This document shows, piece by piece, positions 16,790 through 24,981 of a stretch of DNA of 64,000 nt (its first letter is position 1; each line of letters opens with the position of its first letter). The notes under the pieces were generated by a model. That model was not told the DNA's origin. It saw only the letters and a program-made list of their open reading frames with translations, and did no database searches. Location of the stretch: contig DATJYC010000014.1 of NCBI GenBank assembly GCA_035499735.1, positions 1 through 64,000 of the forward strand, written 5' to 3'. The translations under genes were made by a program, and so were the position numbers. This DNA is from VBDM01 sp035499735 (GTDB taxonomy: Bacteria; Pseudomonadota; Gammaproteobacteria; Burkholderiales; SG8-39).

Positions 16790-17687
16790 GAACCCGGTGC
16801 GCTGTGCGACGCGCGCTCTGAGGTCTGCGCTCCCGCTGGCGCTTCTCGCGGCCTGCGTCGCTCCGCCGCCCGCGGCTCCGACTCCTTCGGGGGAGGCCTC
16901 GATGATCGACGCCAACCGCAGGGCCGATGCCTACCTGCGTGGCGGGGACCTCGAAGGCGCGGCGCGGCAGTACCGTGAGGCGATCCGAGTGGCCCGGACA
17001 GTGGAAGACACCGAGGGCATCGCGGCCAATGCGATCAATCTGTCGATCGTCTACCAGCGCATGGGCAGGACGGAGGACGCGCGCGCAAGCCTGGGGCTGC
17101 TCCTCGACCGGAGCCCGCTCGTGTACTCCCAGGACCGCATGGCGCAGGCGGCGCTGCGCCGGGCCGTTCTCGACGTGGACGAGCGCAACGCGAGCGCGCT
17201 CGAATGGCTCGATCGCGCCTCCGGGTACTGCGGCCGGGGATGCTCGGTCTCGGCCGCCATCCAGAACGTGAGAGGGCAGCTCGCGCTCGACGCGGGGCGG
17301 CCCGATCAGGCGGCAGCGAGCGCCAGGGCGGCCCTCGCGGCAAGCCGCGCGTCGGGCGACCGCGCCGAGTGGGCGAACGCGCTGCGCCTGCTGGGCGCGG
17401 TCGCGATACGCAGCGGCGACGCGGCCTCCGCCAGCGGTTATCTCGGGGAGGCCCTCGCCATAGACCGGGAGCTCGCGCTGCCGCGCAAGATCTATCTGGA
17501 TCTGATCGCGCTGGGGCGCGCCAGCGCGCTGCGGGGAGACCGTTCCGCGGCGCGCTCTTTCTACGAGCGCGCGCGCGCGGTCAGCGAGGCGGACCGCGAC
17601 ACGGCAGGCGCGGCGCAGGCGAGGGCTCTGATCGAATCTCTTGGCGAGACCGTCCAGGCGAGGCAGCCCTCGCCGGGTCGGCCCTGA
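16776..17687 (+). CDS. TPR-repeat lipoprotein
   Basis: 303 residues. The signal ends in lipobox LLAAC (about Cys27), followed by a Pro/Ala linker and then helical TPR-like repeats (ADAYLRGGDLEGAARQYREAI, NAINLSIVYQRMGRTEDARASL, NVRGQLALDAGRPDQAAASARAAL, LLGAVAIRSGDAASASGYLGEAL, GRASALRGDRSAARSFYERA). It starts at a GTG inside the MCE gene end (14-base overlap). In Mla-like systems the last subunit is often an outer-membrane lipoprotein (MlaA, ABC-type auxiliary); this unrelated TPR protein may fill the same place. Its function is otherwise unknown. Confidence 0.82.
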   Translation: MRHTRNPVRCATRALRSALPLALLAACVAPPPAAPTPSGEASMIDANRRADAYLRGGDLEGAARQYREAIRVARTVEDTEGIAANAINLSIVYQRMGRTEDARASLGLLLDRSPLVYSQDRMAQAALRRAVLDVDERNASALEWLDRASGYCGRGCSVSAAIQNVRGQLALDAGRPDQAAASARAALAASRASGDRAEWANALRLLGAVAIRSGDAASASGYLGEALAIDRELALPRKIYLDLIALGRASALRGDRSAARSFYERARAVSEADRDTAGAAQARALIESLGETVQARQPSPGRP

Positions 17688-17690
17688 TCG

Positions 17691-19346
17691 ATGCCCGATC
17701 CGAAGAAGCCGCACAGCCTCGCCGACCATCTCCACGGCCTCGAACACGATCACGTCCACGACGGCGAGCATCCGGCCGACCACGATCACGATCATTTCTT
17801 CGGGGAGGAAGGCAATCCCGAAGACAGCCCCCTGTGGGCCCAGGACCACGTCACGCTGAGGAGCGTGGGGATCGACATCGGCTCGTCGGGAACGCAGGTC
17901 ATCTTCTCCCGCATCGAGCTGCGGCGCCTGGGCGAGGAGCTCTCGAGCCGCTACTTCGTTACCTCGCGCGAGACCCTGTTCCAGTCGCCCGTCTCGCTCA
18001 CGCCGTACCGGAGCGAGGAGCTGATCGACGACGAGCGGCTCGGCGCGATCATCGACCGGGCATTCGCCGACGCGGGGCTGCACCCGGACGATATCGACGC
18101 GGGGGTGGTCATTCTGACGGGCGAGGCCCTGCGGCGCGAGAACGCGGCGGCCATCGCCGGCCTGCTGGCGGACCAGCGCGGCGAGTTCGTGTGCGCGAGC
18201 GCGGGCCACCACATGGAGGCCACGCTCGCCGCCTACGGCTCCGGCGCCGCGCGCGTTTCCCACGACACGGGCAGGCGCATCCTCAACGTCGACATCGGCG
18301 GCGGAACCACCAAGCTCGCCCTGGTCGAGCGCGGCAAGGTGGTCGCAACCGCCGCGCTCCACATCGGGGGCAGGCTGCTGGTGGTCGGCGACGCCGGCCG
18401 CATCGTGCGGCTCGACCCCGCCGGGAAGGAGCTTTCTGCCCTGGCGGGCTTTTCCTGGAAACCTGGAGACATGGTCGATCCCGCGGCGCTCGAGAAGGTC
18501 GCCCGTTGGATGGCGGGGGCGGTCCTCGCCTCGGTTGCGGCGCGCCCCATGCCCGGCGAGGTGCGGCGGCTTTTCCTGACCGACCCGCTGCCGGATCTCG
18601 AAGAAGTCGACGGCGTGATGTTCTCCGGCGGCGTCGCGGAATACGTGTACCGGCGCGAATCGCGCGATTTCGGGGACCTCGGACGCCTGCTGGGTGTCGC
18701 GCTGCGGGCGAGGCTGGAGGAGGGGGCTCTGCCCTGGCCGCTGCTACCGCCGGGCGAGTGTATCCGCGCGACGGCGCTCGGCGCCTCCGAGTACAGCGTG
18801 CAGCTGAGCGGCAATACCGTCTACATCTCCGATCCGGGGAAGTTGCTGCCCAGGCGCAACCTGCAGGTGCTCCAGCCCGACTACGCCTGTGGCGACCGGA
18901 TCGAGCCGGACGCCCTCGCGCTCGCGATACGCGAGCACTTCAAAGCGTTCGACCTCGTCGAAGGCGAACACGAAGCCGCACTGGCGCTGCGCTGGGAGGG
19001 CGCGCCCTCGCACGAGCGTATCGCCGCGTTCGCGACGGGCATCCGCCGCGGGCTGGCCGGAACCATCGCCGCGGGGCTGCCTGTATACATCATGGTCGAT
19101 GGCGACATCGCCCAGACCCTGGGCGCCATCCTGCGCGACGAGATGGGCGTCGGAAGCGACATTCTGGTGATAGACGGCGTGGCGCTTTGGGACTTCGATT
19201 ACATCGACCTCGGGCGCATCCGCATGCCCTCGCAGACCGTTCCGGTCACCGTGAAGTCCCTCGTGTTCGGCGAGGACCCGCGCCTCTCGCGACATGCGCG
19301 GTCCGCCCGCCGGAACGCCGGGGAACGCCGGACCGGGGGCGTATAA
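17691..19346 (+). CDS. EutA-like ethanolamine ammonia-lyase reactivase homologue
   Basis: 551 residues, longer than typical EutA (about 470). Residues 1-52 form a His/Asp-rich extension (HLHGLEHDHVHDGEHPADHDHDHFF) likely to bind metal. Then an ASKHA ATPase fold: VGIDIGSSGTQVIF (59-72), LNVDIGGGTTKLAL (about 205-218), VMFSGGVAEYVY, and EutA-specific stretches such as VILTGEALRRENA and YIMVDGDIAQTLG. EutA re-activates adenosylcobalamin-dependent ethanolamine ammonia-lyase, but neither eutB, eutC nor B12 genes are near. It starts 3 bases after the TPR lipoprotein gene, so it belongs to the same operon. Confidence 0.8.
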   Translation: MPDPKKPHSLADHLHGLEHDHVHDGEHPADHDHDHFFGEEGNPEDSPLWAQDHVTLRSVGIDIGSSGTQVIFSRIELRRLGEELSSRYFVTSRETLFQSPVSLTPYRSEELIDDERLGAIIDRAFADAGLHPDDIDAGVVILTGEALRRENAAAIAGLLADQRGEFVCASAGHHMEATLAAYGSGAARVSHDTGRRILNVDIGGGTTKLALVERGKVVATAALHIGGRLLVVGDAGRIVRLDPAGKELSALAGFSWKPGDMVDPAALEKVARWMAGAVLASVAARPMPGEVRRLFLTDPLPDLEEVDGVMFSGGVAEYVYRRESRDFGDLGRLLGVALRARLEEGALPWPLLPPGECIRATALGASEYSVQLSGNTVYISDPGKLLPRRNLQVLQPDYACGDRIEPDALALAIREHFKAFDLVEGEHEAALALRWEGAPSHERIAAFATGIRRGLAGTIAAGLPVYIMVDGDIAQTLGAILRDEMGVGSDILVIDGVALWDFDYIDLGRIRMPSQTVPVTVKSLVFGEDPRLSRHARSARRNAGERRTGGV

Positions 19347-19347
19347 T
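19342..19347 (+). promoter_or_regulatory. Consensus -10 box before the cupin genes
   Basis: A perfect TATAAT at 19342-19347, overlapping the stop of the eutA-like gene, would start transcription near 19354, two bases before the cupin ATG at 19356. No Shine-Dalgarno sequence is present in between, so the first cupin mRNA may be leaderless. No good -35 is visible 17 bases upstream. Confidence 0.45.
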
Positions 19348-19355
19348 CCTCCGCA

Positions 19356-19910
19356 ATGGGCGTCGAATCGCACTACCACAGCAAGAAGGATCGCGTGTTC
19401 GTCCGCGGCATCACCGGGCACTACAAGCTCAAGGAGGAGCTCGCGCGCCTGCGCGCGCTGCCGCGCGTGCGCAAGGGCAGCCAGATCAAGTTCGTCGACG
19501 GTCCGCAGACCTACAGCCGTCACTACGTCGAGCCGGTCGACGGCATCACTCAGACGCTGCACATCCACCTCGAGGAATACGGCCCGGGCGGCAAGTCCCA
19601 GAAGCACGGCCACGTCAACGAGGCCGCGTTCTACATCCTCGACGGTCGCGGCTACGAGATCCACGACGGCGTGCGCTACGACTGGAGCGCCGGGGACGTC
19701 GCGGTGGTGCACAACAACTGCGTGCACCAGCACTTCAACGCCGACCCGGACAAGCCGGCCCGCGCCCTGGTGCTCAAGGCGAAGCCCATGTACATGTTCA
19801 TGAACATGCTGTTCCAACAGCTGGTCGAGCCACGGCCCACCGAGCCCGCTCCGGGCGGCGCGAATTTCCGCGCGCGCGAGGCCGAGGACGACTACAACCA
19901 CGCGAAATAG
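19356..19910 (+). CDS. Cupin-domain protein 1
   Basis: 184 residues, single cupin barrel. Motif 1 is KHGHVNEAAFYILDGRG (His84, His86, Glu89) and motif 2 is GDVAVVHNNCVHQHFN (His124, His126 region), so a complete metal site appears to be present. The N-terminus (residues 1-60) is a charged helix-rich extension. The substrate is unknown; related cupins are dioxygenases, isomerases or sensors. It is first of three adjacent cupin genes with the same VHQHFN-type second motif, and 5 bases separate it from the next. A TATAAT just upstream could give a leaderless transcript. Confidence 0.82.
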   Translation: MGVESHYHSKKDRVFVRGITGHYKLKEELARLRALPRVRKGSQIKFVDGPQTYSRHYVEPVDGITQTLHIHLEEYGPGGKSQKHGHVNEAAFYILDGRGYEIHDGVRYDWSAGDVAVVHNNCVHQHFNADPDKPARALVLKAKPMYMFMNMLFQQLVEPRPTEPAPGGANFRAREAEDDYNHAK

Positions 19911-19915
19911 GCGAC

Positions 19916-20527
19916 ATGGCCTGGGGCGAAGCCAAGACCTGGAAGCGCGGAGCGGCAAACGCGAAGATCTACCAGGGCATGCTGGACGACGCGATCCAGG
20001 CGCCCCTGCGCAACGCCAAGCGCAGGAAGATCGTGCGCCCGGAGGAGATGCCCTGGGAGATGTCGCGCCAGGGGCTGCTCAAGCACCTGCTCAACGAGCA
20101 GATGAACACGCGCATGGAAACCGTGGACGCGTACATGCAGATCATCCCGCCGGGCAGCCGCTCGGGCAGGCACCGCCACCTCGCCGAGGAATGCCTGTAC
20201 GTCGTCGAGGGCCGCGGCTACGACCTGCACCAGGATTGCGACGTCGAGATCACCGACACCTATCACTGGACGCCGCAAGCCGAGGTGAAGCGCTACGAAT
20301 GGGAAGCGGGCGACGTCATCTACATCCCGCCGAACACCATCCATCAGCACTTCAACGCGAGCAAGGACAGGCCGGTGAGGCTGATCTCCGCGATCAACCG
20401 CATCTACAAGTACTGCGGGCTCAACGACCTCGAGCAGCTCGAGGACGCACCCGAGTACGATCCCAAGGTGGTCCTGACGGGCGAGCTCATCGAACGCTAT
20501 CTGGCGAAGGTCAAGGAGCCCGCGTAG
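19916..20527 (+). CDS. Cupin-domain protein 2
   Basis: 203 residues, one cupin barrel. Motif 1 is SGRHRHLAEECLYVVEGRG (His86, His88, Glu91/92) and motif 2 GDVIYIPPNTIHQHFN (143-147 = HQHFN), consistent with a functional metal site. An insert between strands (HQDCDVEITDTYHWTPQ) is Cys/His-containing. The N-terminal 80 residues are helical and basic. Start ATG 19916, 5 bases after cupin 1. It probably works on the same substrate path as its neighbours; no specific enzyme could be assigned. Confidence 0.82.
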   Translation: MAWGEAKTWKRGAANAKIYQGMLDDAIQAPLRNAKRRKIVRPEEMPWEMSRQGLLKHLLNEQMNTRMETVDAYMQIIPPGSRSGRHRHLAEECLYVVEGRGYDLHQDCDVEITDTYHWTPQAEVKRYEWEAGDVIYIPPNTIHQHFNASKDRPVRLISAINRIYKYCGLNDLEQLEDAPEYDPKVVLTGELIERYLAKVKEPA

Positions 20528-20531
20528 GCGC

Positions 20532-21653
20532 ATGGCCCGCAACGCCGTAGTCTCGGAAGAATTCGCGAACAAGTTCGCGACCGAGAAGGAAACGCCTTAC
20601 ACGCGGTGGGTGCGCGGCGAGGGCCTCGACATCGTTCCCGCGCACTTCGTCCCGAACCTGCGTACGCTCGCGCTCAGGCCCTGGGCGCGGCGCGGCGGCG
20701 CGGGCGTGTTCCTCAACCACGACGCCTCGCGGACCTCGAACGACTGCTACGTGTGCGAGATCCCTGCGGGCGGCAAGCTCGCTCCGCAGCGCCAGCTGTT
20801 CGAGGAGATGATCTATGTCCTGTCCGGGCGCGGCTCGACCACGGTGTGGAACGACTCGGGGAGCCGCGTCACCTTCGAATGGAAGGCCGGATCGTTGTTC
20901 GCGATTCCGCTCAACGCCTGGCACCAGCACTTCAATGGCGCCGGCCGGGAGAGCGCCCGCTACGCCGCGGTGACCAACGCGCCGTCAGTCATCAACCTCT
21001 ACGAGGACGTCGATTTCGTGTTCAACACGAGATACGACTTCAAGGGCCGCTTCTCCGGGGAGCCGGACTACTTCAGCGGCAAGGGCGAGCAGAAGGGTCT
21101 TCTGCTGGAGACAAACTTCGTCGCCGACGCGGTCAACCTGCCGCTCGTGTCGGCCAGGGAGCGCGGCGCGGGCGGGGGGCATATCCGCTTCAACATGGCG
21201 CGCGGCTCGATGAACAGCCACATCTCGCAGTTTCCGGTCGGCACCTACAAGAAGGGGCACGCCCACGGTCCGGGCGCGCACGTCATCATGCTATCGGGCG
21301 AGGGCTACAGCCTGATGTGGCCGGAGGGCGACGAGCCGCGGCGTTACGACTGGCAGGTCGGTTCCATGGTCGTGCCGCCGAACATGTGGTTCCACCAGCA
21401 CTTCAACACCGGAACGACGCCCGCGCGATACCTTGCGTTCAAGCACGAGGCGACGTCGATACGCAACGTGCAGGGCGTGCCCAAGGCCTGGATCAGCCGG
21501 CGCCTCGGCGGCGACCAGATCGACTACGCCGACGAGAAGCCCTCGATCCGGGCGTCCTTCGCCGAGGCGCTCGCGAGGCACGGGATGAAGCCGAGGATGG
21601 AAGAGGCCTACAACGCCGAGCTGGTCGAGCTCCCGCCGCGGGCGGCCGCATGA
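20532..21653 (+). CDS. Bicupin protein 3
   Basis: 373 residues with two cupin barrels. The N-terminal barrel has GKLAPQRQLFEEMIYVLSGRG where the two motif-1 histidines should be, so its metal site is probably degenerate, although HQHFN (131-135) remains. The C-terminal barrel has KKGHAHGPGAHVIMLSGEG and FHQHFN (288-292) and keeps its histidines, but lacks the motif-1 Glu. The overall bicupin layout recalls gentisate-dioxygenase-like proteins, but detailed similarity is too low to assign. Start ATG 20532, 4 bases after cupin 2, so the three are one transcription unit. Confidence 0.82.
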   Translation: MARNAVVSEEFANKFATEKETPYTRWVRGEGLDIVPAHFVPNLRTLALRPWARRGGAGVFLNHDASRTSNDCYVCEIPAGGKLAPQRQLFEEMIYVLSGRGSTTVWNDSGSRVTFEWKAGSLFAIPLNAWHQHFNGAGRESARYAAVTNAPSVINLYEDVDFVFNTRYDFKGRFSGEPDYFSGKGEQKGLLLETNFVADAVNLPLVSARERGAGGGHIRFNMARGSMNSHISQFPVGTYKKGHAHGPGAHVIMLSGEGYSLMWPEGDEPRRYDWQVGSMVVPPNMWFHQHFNTGTTPARYLAFKHEATSIRNVQGVPKAWISRRLGGDQIDYADEKPSIRASFAEALARHGMKPRMEEAYNAELVELPPRAAA

Positions 21654-21723
21654 CGCTGTGGCGCGCCCCGGGATTTTGGGGCACAATCCGGCGCAGAATA
21701 TTGTTTGGGCAGGAGTTTTGAGG

Positions 21724-22317
21724 ATGGCGGGCGAAATTCCGCTGATTCTGACGCTCGATAATCACGGCGTGCCGCACCGCTGGGTCACCTGGCAGCAGGC
21801 GTGCTTCTACTACGCCAAGAACCTGGTCGCGTGGACGCTGGGCGAGCGCGAGTTCGTGTTCCACGGCGGCATTTCCCAGGCGACCGGAAAGCGCTCGAGC
21901 ATCACGGCGCGCTCGATCATCGCGATCAAGGGCAAGGCGATGGCGATGCGCGGCTTCAACCAGGTGCCGCCGCTCAACAACCGCGAGCTGTTCCGTCGCG
22001 ACCGCCAGATCTGCGCCTATTGCGGCGGAGGATTCAGCTTCCTGCGCCTTACGCGCGACCACATCAGGCCGGTGTCGCGCGGCGGTACCGACACCTGGAT
22101 GAACGTGGTCACGGCGTGCCGCTCGTGCAACGGGGTCAAGCGCAACCGTCTGCCCGAGGAGTCGGGCCTGCAACTCCTGTACGCGCCCTACGTGCCGAAC
22201 AAGGCCGAGTATCTGATTCTCACGAATCGCAAGATCCTCGCGGACCAGATGGAGTTTCTGGTTCAGCACGTGTCCTCGCACAGCCGCGTTCTCGCGCCGG
22301 CGATCGCGGCGGCGTAG
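21724..22317 (+). CDS. HNH endonuclease family protein
   Basis: 197 residues. The C-terminal half carries a zinc-stabilised HNH motif: CAYCGG, LTRDHIRPVSRGG, W, NVVTACRSCNGVKRNR. The N-terminal part (IPLILTLDNHGVPHRWVTWQ...VAWTLGE) is the domain seen in chromosomal HNH proteins widespread in betaproteobacteria, which are not linked to phages or restriction loci. I chose ATG 21724 because AGGAG (21711-21715) sits 8 bases upstream; earlier in-frame starts lack one. Its cellular target is not known. Confidence 0.85.
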   Translation: MAGEIPLILTLDNHGVPHRWVTWQQACFYYAKNLVAWTLGEREFVFHGGISQATGKRSSITARSIIAIKGKAMAMRGFNQVPPLNNRELFRRDRQICAYCGGGFSFLRLTRDHIRPVSRGGTDTWMNVVTACRSCNGVKRNRLPEESGLQLLYAPYVPNKAEYLILTNRKILADQMEFLVQHVSSHSRVLAPAIAAA

Positions 22318-22335
22318 CCCCTTTCCGGCGGCGCC

Positions 22336-23349
22336 GTGCAGGATTTCTGGCGCAATTCCGGATTTCACCTGCTCGGGCGCGACGCGCAGGGGCGCCTGTC
22401 GGTCACCGACGACTTCCTGCGCGCCTACCTGCTGCGCCCCGAGATCAGGCCGGTCGAGGAATCCGGGCCGAACGAGATCGCGCTCCACGAGGCGCTGCTC
22501 GACGACCCGCGGCGCGAGGTGGCCGCAGCGGAGGTCCAGGGGATCGAGGAAGCCGACGCCCGCGACAACTACCGCATCCTGCTCGATTTCCTCGCGCGGT
22601 TGAAGCGCGCCGAGTCCCTCGAATCCTGCTACCTCGGCATCTTCTCGGGCGGCGGCGTCGCGACGCCGCCGCTCTTCATCGACCAGCTCGCACAGATCAT
22701 CGTGCGCAACGTTCTCGAGGGTTGCGAGGACCCGCTCGAGCCCCGCGCCGCGGAGCTGTTCTTTCGCGAGCAGAAAGCGAGCACGGAGGACGGCGCTGTG
22801 ATGCTCGCCGACCTGGAGACGGTCGAGATGCACGCTACGGGCGGCAAGTACGGCAGCCTGGGCCGGCTGATCGTCGAATCGCAGGCGCCGCTCGCCAGCG
22901 TGAATCTCGACGTGCTCGACACCGACAACGCGCGTCTTTACTGGATGCGCGATCAGCGGCACGACCTGGTCATCAGCATGAACTTCGGGCGCGCGGCGAA
23001 CCAGGCGTTCTGCCGCGTGATGGAGAAGTGGATCGCGCATTTTATCGGGGCAAAGGTGAGCATCCGGCCGCTCAGGGCGATCGAGGACCGTGAATGGTCC
23101 TGGCATCTGGGCCTGGACGCCGAATCGACGGCGATGCTCAATGCGCTGTGGCGGGGAGAGGAGGTCGAGCCCGGGACTCTGAGGCGCATGCTCGCATTGT
23201 TTCGCCTCGACTTCGAGGATACGTCCGCCGTGCGCGCCGAATTCGCGGGGAAGCCGGCATACATGGCCCTGTCGATGAACGAGGCGGGCGTGGTACGGAT
23301 GAAGCCGCAGAATCTCCTGGTCAACCTGCCGCTCGCACTGCGCGCCTGA
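22336..23349 (+). CDS. DUF6352 family protein
   Basis: 337 residues from a GTG start. No signal peptide, membrane segment or catalytic motif recognised. The N-terminal FWRNSGFHLLGRDAQGRLSVTDDFLRAYLLRPEIRPVEES and the middle PPLFIDQLAQIIVRNVLEGCEDPLEPRAAELFFREQK match, as far as I recall, the betaproteobacterial DUF6352 family, of unknown function. It is preceded by the HNH gene (18 bases) and followed closely by the DNA glycosylase gene, so it may be co-transcribed with DNA-acting genes. Confidence 0.75.
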   Translation: MQDFWRNSGFHLLGRDAQGRLSVTDDFLRAYLLRPEIRPVEESGPNEIALHEALLDDPRREVAAAEVQGIEEADARDNYRILLDFLARLKRAESLESCYLGIFSGGGVATPPLFIDQLAQIIVRNVLEGCEDPLEPRAAELFFREQKASTEDGAVMLADLETVEMHATGGKYGSLGRLIVESQAPLASVNLDVLDTDNARLYWMRDQRHDLVISMNFGRAANQAFCRVMEKWIAHFIGAKVSIRPLRAIEDREWSWHLGLDAESTAMLNALWRGEEVEPGTLRRMLALFRLDFEDTSAVRAEFAGKPAYMALSMNEAGVVRMKPQNLLVNLPLALRA

Positions 23350-23354
23350 CGGCC

Positions 23355-23975
23355 ATGGCCGCCGCACCTTACTGGAACCGCGCCAAGCGCGAGCTCGCGC
23401 GCAGCGACCCCGTGCTCGGGCGCATCATCCGCGCCCATCCGCGCATAGCGCTCGAGCCGCGGGGCGAGCCTTTCCATACCCTCGCTCGTTCCATCGTCGG
23501 ACAGCAGATCTCGGTCAAGGCCGCGGCGAGCATCTGGGCGCGGGTCTGCGCCGTGGCGCCGCGGATGCATCCGAAGGAAATCGCCGACGCCAAGCACATC
23601 AGGCTTCGCGCCTGCGGCCTGTCGCAGCGCAAGGCCGAATACCTTGCGGATCTCGCGCGTCACTTCGTCGACGGCACCCTGCGGCCGCGGGTATGGCAGC
23701 GGATGGACGACGAGGCGGTCATCGCCGAGCTGGTGCAGGTGCGCGGCATCGGCCGCTGGACCGCGGAGATGTTCCTGATGTTCAACCTGCTGCGTCCCGA
23801 CGTGCTCCCCCTCGCCGATCTCGGGTTGCAGCGCGCGATCCGCATCCACTACTTCAGGGGGCGATCGGTGTCGCCGCGCACCATGCGCCGTGTCGCCGAG
23901 GGTTGGGCGCCGTGGCGCTCGGTCGCGACCTGGTACCTGTGGCGCAGCCTGGACCCCGTCCCCGTCGAGTATTGA
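23355..23975 (+). CDS. DNA-3-methyladenine glycosylase (AlkA-like, HhH-GPD)
   Basis: 206 residues. Base-excision-repair glycosylase that removes alkylated purines. The helix-hairpin-helix is VRGIGRWTAEMFLMF, and the catalytic Asp lies in LPLADLGLQ, both diagnostic for the HhH-GPD superfamily; FHTLARSIVGQQISVKAA is the AlkA-type N-terminal helix. It lacks the N-terminal beta domain of E. coli AlkA, as do the shorter bacterial forms. It starts 5 bases after the DUF6352 gene. Confidence 0.88.
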   Translation: MAAAPYWNRAKRELARSDPVLGRIIRAHPRIALEPRGEPFHTLARSIVGQQISVKAAASIWARVCAVAPRMHPKEIADAKHIRLRACGLSQRKAEYLADLARHFVDGTLRPRVWQRMDDEAVIAELVQVRGIGRWTAEMFLMFNLLRPDVLPLADLGLQRAIRIHYFRGRSVSPRTMRRVAEGWAPWRSVATWYLWRSLDPVPVEY

Positions 23976-24012
23976 CCCGGGCTTGGAGTACAATGGGCGC
24001 CGGAATTTCCCC

Positions 24013-24981
24013 ATGAAAACAACGTTTCTCGACTTTGAGCAGTCGATCGCCGAGGTCGAGGCGAAGATCGAGGAGCTGCGCTTCGCCCAGGAGGAATCGG
24101 CGACGGACATCTCCGAGGAGATCCAGCGCCTGCAGAAGAAGAGTGCCGCGCTCACCAAGGAGATCTACTCCAAGCTCACGCCTTGGCAGGTATCCCAGGT
24201 AGCGCGGCATCCGCAGCGCCCCTACACGCTCGACTACGTCGCCGCGCTGCTCACCGATTTCGAGGAGCTCCACGGCGACCGCGCGTTCGCCGACGACCCC
24301 TCCATCGTCGGCGGGCTCGGGCGCTTCAACGGCCACTCGGTCATGGTCATCGGGCACCAGAAGGGCCGGGACACCAAGGAGAAGATCTCCCGGAACTTCG
24401 GCATGCCTCGGCCCGAGGGCTATCGCAAGGCGATGCGGCTCATGCGCCTCGCCGAAAAGTTCAACGTTCCCGTCATCACCTTCGTCGATACGCCGGGGGC
24501 CTATCCGGGCATCGGCGCCGAGGAGCGCGGCCAGGGGGAGGCGATCGGCCACAACCTGTACGTCATGGCGGAGCTCAAGGTGCCCATCGTGAGCACGGTG
24601 ATCGGCGAGGGCGGCTCGGGCGGCGCGCTCGCGATCGCGGTCGGCGACACCGTGATGATGCTCCAGTACGCGACGTATTCGGTCATTTCCCCGGAGGGCT
24701 GCGCCTCGATCCTCTGGAAGAGCGCGGACAAGGCGCCAGAGGCCGCGGAGACGCTCGGCATCACCTCGAGCCGCCTGAAGGCGCTCGGCCTCATCGACAA
24801 GGTGATCAGCGAGCCGCTCGGCGGCGCCCACCGTGACCCGGATGCGATGGCGCAAAACCTCAAGCGTGCTCTGAGCGACGCCCTGCGCGCTCTGGGCGAC
24901 AAGCGCCCCCAGGAACTCGTCGAGGAACGCTTTGAGCGCCTCATGGGTTATGGGAAATTCAAGGAAGCCGAGCTCAGGTGA
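24013..24981 (+). CDS. accA: Acetyl-CoA carboxylase carboxyltransferase subunit alpha
   Basis: 322 residues, full length. Alpha subunit of the carboxyltransferase that moves the carboxyl group from biotin to acetyl-CoA, making malonyl-CoA for fatty acid synthesis. Conserved blocks: PYTLDYVAALLTDFEELHGDR, GHQKGRDTKEKI, FGMPRPEGYRKA, VDTPGAYPGIGAEERGQ, GEGGSGGALAI and SPEGCASILWK. A -10-like TACAAT lies at 23989-23994, with ATG 24013 about 19 bases later. The end overlaps tilS by 32 bases, the accA-tilS order common in betaproteobacteria. Confidence 0.97.
   Translation: MKTTFLDFEQSIAEVEAKIEELRFAQEESATDISEEIQRLQKKSAALTKEIYSKLTPWQVSQVARHPQRPYTLDYVAALLTDFEELHGDRAFADDPSIVGGLGRFNGHSVMVIGHQKGRDTKEKISRNFGMPRPEGYRKAMRLMRLAEKFNVPVITFVDTPGAYPGIGAEERGQGEAIGHNLYVMAELKVPIVSTVIGEGGSGGALAIAVGDTVMMLQYATYSVISPEGCASILWKSADKAPEAAETLGITSSRLKALGLIDKVISEPLGGAHRDPDAMAQNLKRALSDALRALGDKRPQELVEERFERLMGYGKFKEAELR

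Noticed and set aside
17204..20527. A single open frame of 1107 codons across the eutA-like and cupin 1 genes
   Set aside because: Only its last 203 codons (from 19916) are a real gene; the rest is an Arg/Ala-rich shadow of the eutA-like and cupin 1 frames caused by high GC.
21724..22317. HNH gene as part of a phage, intron or restriction system
   Set aside because: No methylase, phage or intron sequence is adjacent, and the N-terminal domain is that of a common chromosomal family.
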